NCBI GenBank assembly: GCA_039796575.1
Contig: JBDKJP010000120.1
Span: 1 to 64,000, forward strand
DNA: 64,000 nucleotides
Reading direction: 5' to 3'
From: UBA668 sp039796575
GTDB lineage: Bacteria > Actinomycetota > Acidimicrobiia > Acidimicrobiales > Ilumatobacteraceae
The notes under the pieces are model-generated. The model was given only the letters and a program-made list of their open reading frames with translations. It had not been told where the DNA came from and ran no database searches. Shown here piece by piece: positions 63,126-64,000 of this stretch. Numbering within the stretch: position 1 is the stretch's first letter; every line of letters begins with the position of its first letter. The translations under genes and the position numbers were made by a program.

Positions 63126-64000
63126 TGGCCGCGGTCGATCGTGTTCTGCCCTGGCGTCGCCACCAGAACGCGACGGCCGAGGAACTGACACCGCTGCTCA
63201 CCGCGTACCGTCGCCGCCATCCCAAGGCGTCGGTGGCCATGATCAACCGCGCCTACGAGACGGCGAAGGAAGCGCATCGTCACCAGTTGCGCAGCAGCGG
63301 TGAGAGCTACATCAACCATCCGCTCGCGGTGGCCCGCATCGTGGCCGACCTCGGGCTCGACGAGATCTCGTTGGCGGCCGCGCTGCTGCACGACGCGGTG
63401 GAGGACACCGAGATCACGCTCACCGACGTCGAGCAGGGGTTCGGCGCCGAGGTGGCGCAGATCGTCGACGGCGTCACCAAGCTCGAGCGCATCCAGTTCG
63501 ATTCGAAGGAGGCCCAGCAGGCCGCCACGATGCGCAAGATGCTGGTGGCCATGGCGCGCGACCTGCGCGTGCTCATCATCAAGTTGGCCGACCGGCTGCA
63601 CAACATGCGCACGATCGCCGCGATGGCGCCCGAGAAGCAGCAGCGCATCGCGCACGAGACGCTCGAGATCTACGCGCCGCTCGCGCACCGCCTCGGCATG
63701 CAGGAGTTGAAGCAGCAGCTCGAGGACCTGTCGTTCGCGGCTTTGTACCCGAAGCGGTACGCCGAGCTCGACCACCTGGTGTTCAGCCGGTCACCCGAGC
63801 GCGAGGTGTATCTGGCGAAGTCCATCGCCGAGGTGCAGTCGCGACTGCAGGAGCTCAACATCACGGCCGAGGTCACCGGTCGCGGGAAGCACCTGTGGAG
63901 CATCTACGAGAAGATGGTGCAGAAGGGTCGCGAGTTCGACGACATCTTCGACCTCATCGCCATCCGCGTCATCGTCGACTCGGTGAAGGACTGCTACGCG
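63125..64000 (+). CDS. relA: RelA/SpoT-family (p)ppGpp synthetase/hydrolase, C-terminus cut by window edge
   Basis: Bifunctional stringent-response enzyme (Rel) that makes and degrades (p)ppGpp. 292 codons are present. The N-terminal HD hydrolase domain is intact: YINHPLAVARIV, LLHDAVEDTEITL and IIKLADRLHNMRTI. The synthetase domain starts near the edge (RGKHLWSIYEKMVQKG, FDDIFDLIAIRVIV). The TGS and ACT regulatory domains would lie beyond 64000. Coupled to apt. Confidence 0.97.
   Translation, partial: MAAVDRVLPWRRHQNATAEELTPLLTAYRRRHPKASVAMINRAYETAKEAHRHQLRSSGESYINHPLAVARIVADLGLDEISLAAALLHDAVEDTEITLTDVEQGFGAEVAQIVDGVTKLERIQFDSKEAQQAATMRKMLVAMARDLRVLIIKLADRLHNMRTIAAMAPEKQQRIAHETLEIYAPLAHRLGMQELKQQLEDLSFAALYPKRYAELDHLVFSRSPEREVYLAKSIAEVQSRLQELNITAEVTGRGKHLWSIYEKMVQKGREFDDIFDLIAIRVIVDSVKDCYA

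Overview
The window is very GC-rich chromosomal DNA (about 70% G+C by eye) from an actinobacterium. Gene content points to a deep-branching, high-GC lineage such as Acidimicrobiia (Ilumatobacter-like). The evidence is a PimA/PatA/PgsA phosphatidylinositol-mannoside gene set, coenzyme-F420-type LLM oxidoreductases, pdxS-pdxT, a BldD-like regulator, and gene order shared with Mycobacterium. The lineage is an inference; no rRNA gene is present. Almost everything is chromosomal core. No CRISPR array, insertion sequence or prophage was seen.

Layout. 1-10 kb: a UvrD-type helicase cut by the left edge, DUF2277, an SDR, VOC and LLM enzymes, a LysR regulator with a striking 16-bp periodic operator array, PAC2, a phosphotransferase, a thioredoxin-TPR protein, and an LLM gene broken by one in-frame amber codon. 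10-25 kb: PimA-like glycosyltransferase; lemA-htpX-DUF3048 lipoprotein; pdxS-pdxT-yebC-peroxiredoxin; two opposite-strand hydrolases; ruvCAB; dienelactone hydrolase; and a pgsA-like/patA-like pair. 25-42.6 kb: comEA, comEC-holA, rpsT, lepA, a family A DNA polymerase, an MFS transporter, a phosphatase, photolyase, hrcA-dnaJ-rsmE, a BldD-like regulator, hemW and a GGDEF-EAL protein. 43-49.7 kb: one 2226-residue secreted multicopper oxidase. 49.8-57.1 kb: tRNA-Val(GAC), an EamA transporter, an alkylsulfatase-like MBL hydrolase, acyl-CoA dehydrogenase, cupin-TauD, a pterin dehydratase-glyoxalase fusion, icd and a GNAT. 57.1-64 kb: queA-tgt-yajC-secD-secF-apt-relA, with relA cut by the right edge.

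How the genes fit together. Two blocks that are separate in M. tuberculosis are interleaved here: the pgsA-patA-pimA / pdxS-pdxT-yebC / ruvCAB / yajC-secDF-apt-relA block, and the comEA-comEC-holA-rpsT-lepA / hemW-hrcA-dnaJ-rsmE block. They serve envelope lipid synthesis, vitamin B6 synthesis, Holliday-junction repair, protein export, translation, heat-shock control and the stringent response.

The most interesting points are: (i) the giant multicopper oxidase with intact copper ligands, an N-terminal array of about ten GxGYT repeats and five C-terminal Ig-like domains, lying head to head with a c-di-GMP protein; (ii) five ATGAT boxes at exact 16-bp spacing between two divergent starts; (iii) TANNNT -10 boxes 6-8 nt before the start codon of at least 17 genes, implying widespread leaderless mRNA; (iv) a CIRCE element laid over the hrcA -10 box and the photolyase stop codon; (v) palindromic repeats in the 24.9-25.2 kb intergenic region.
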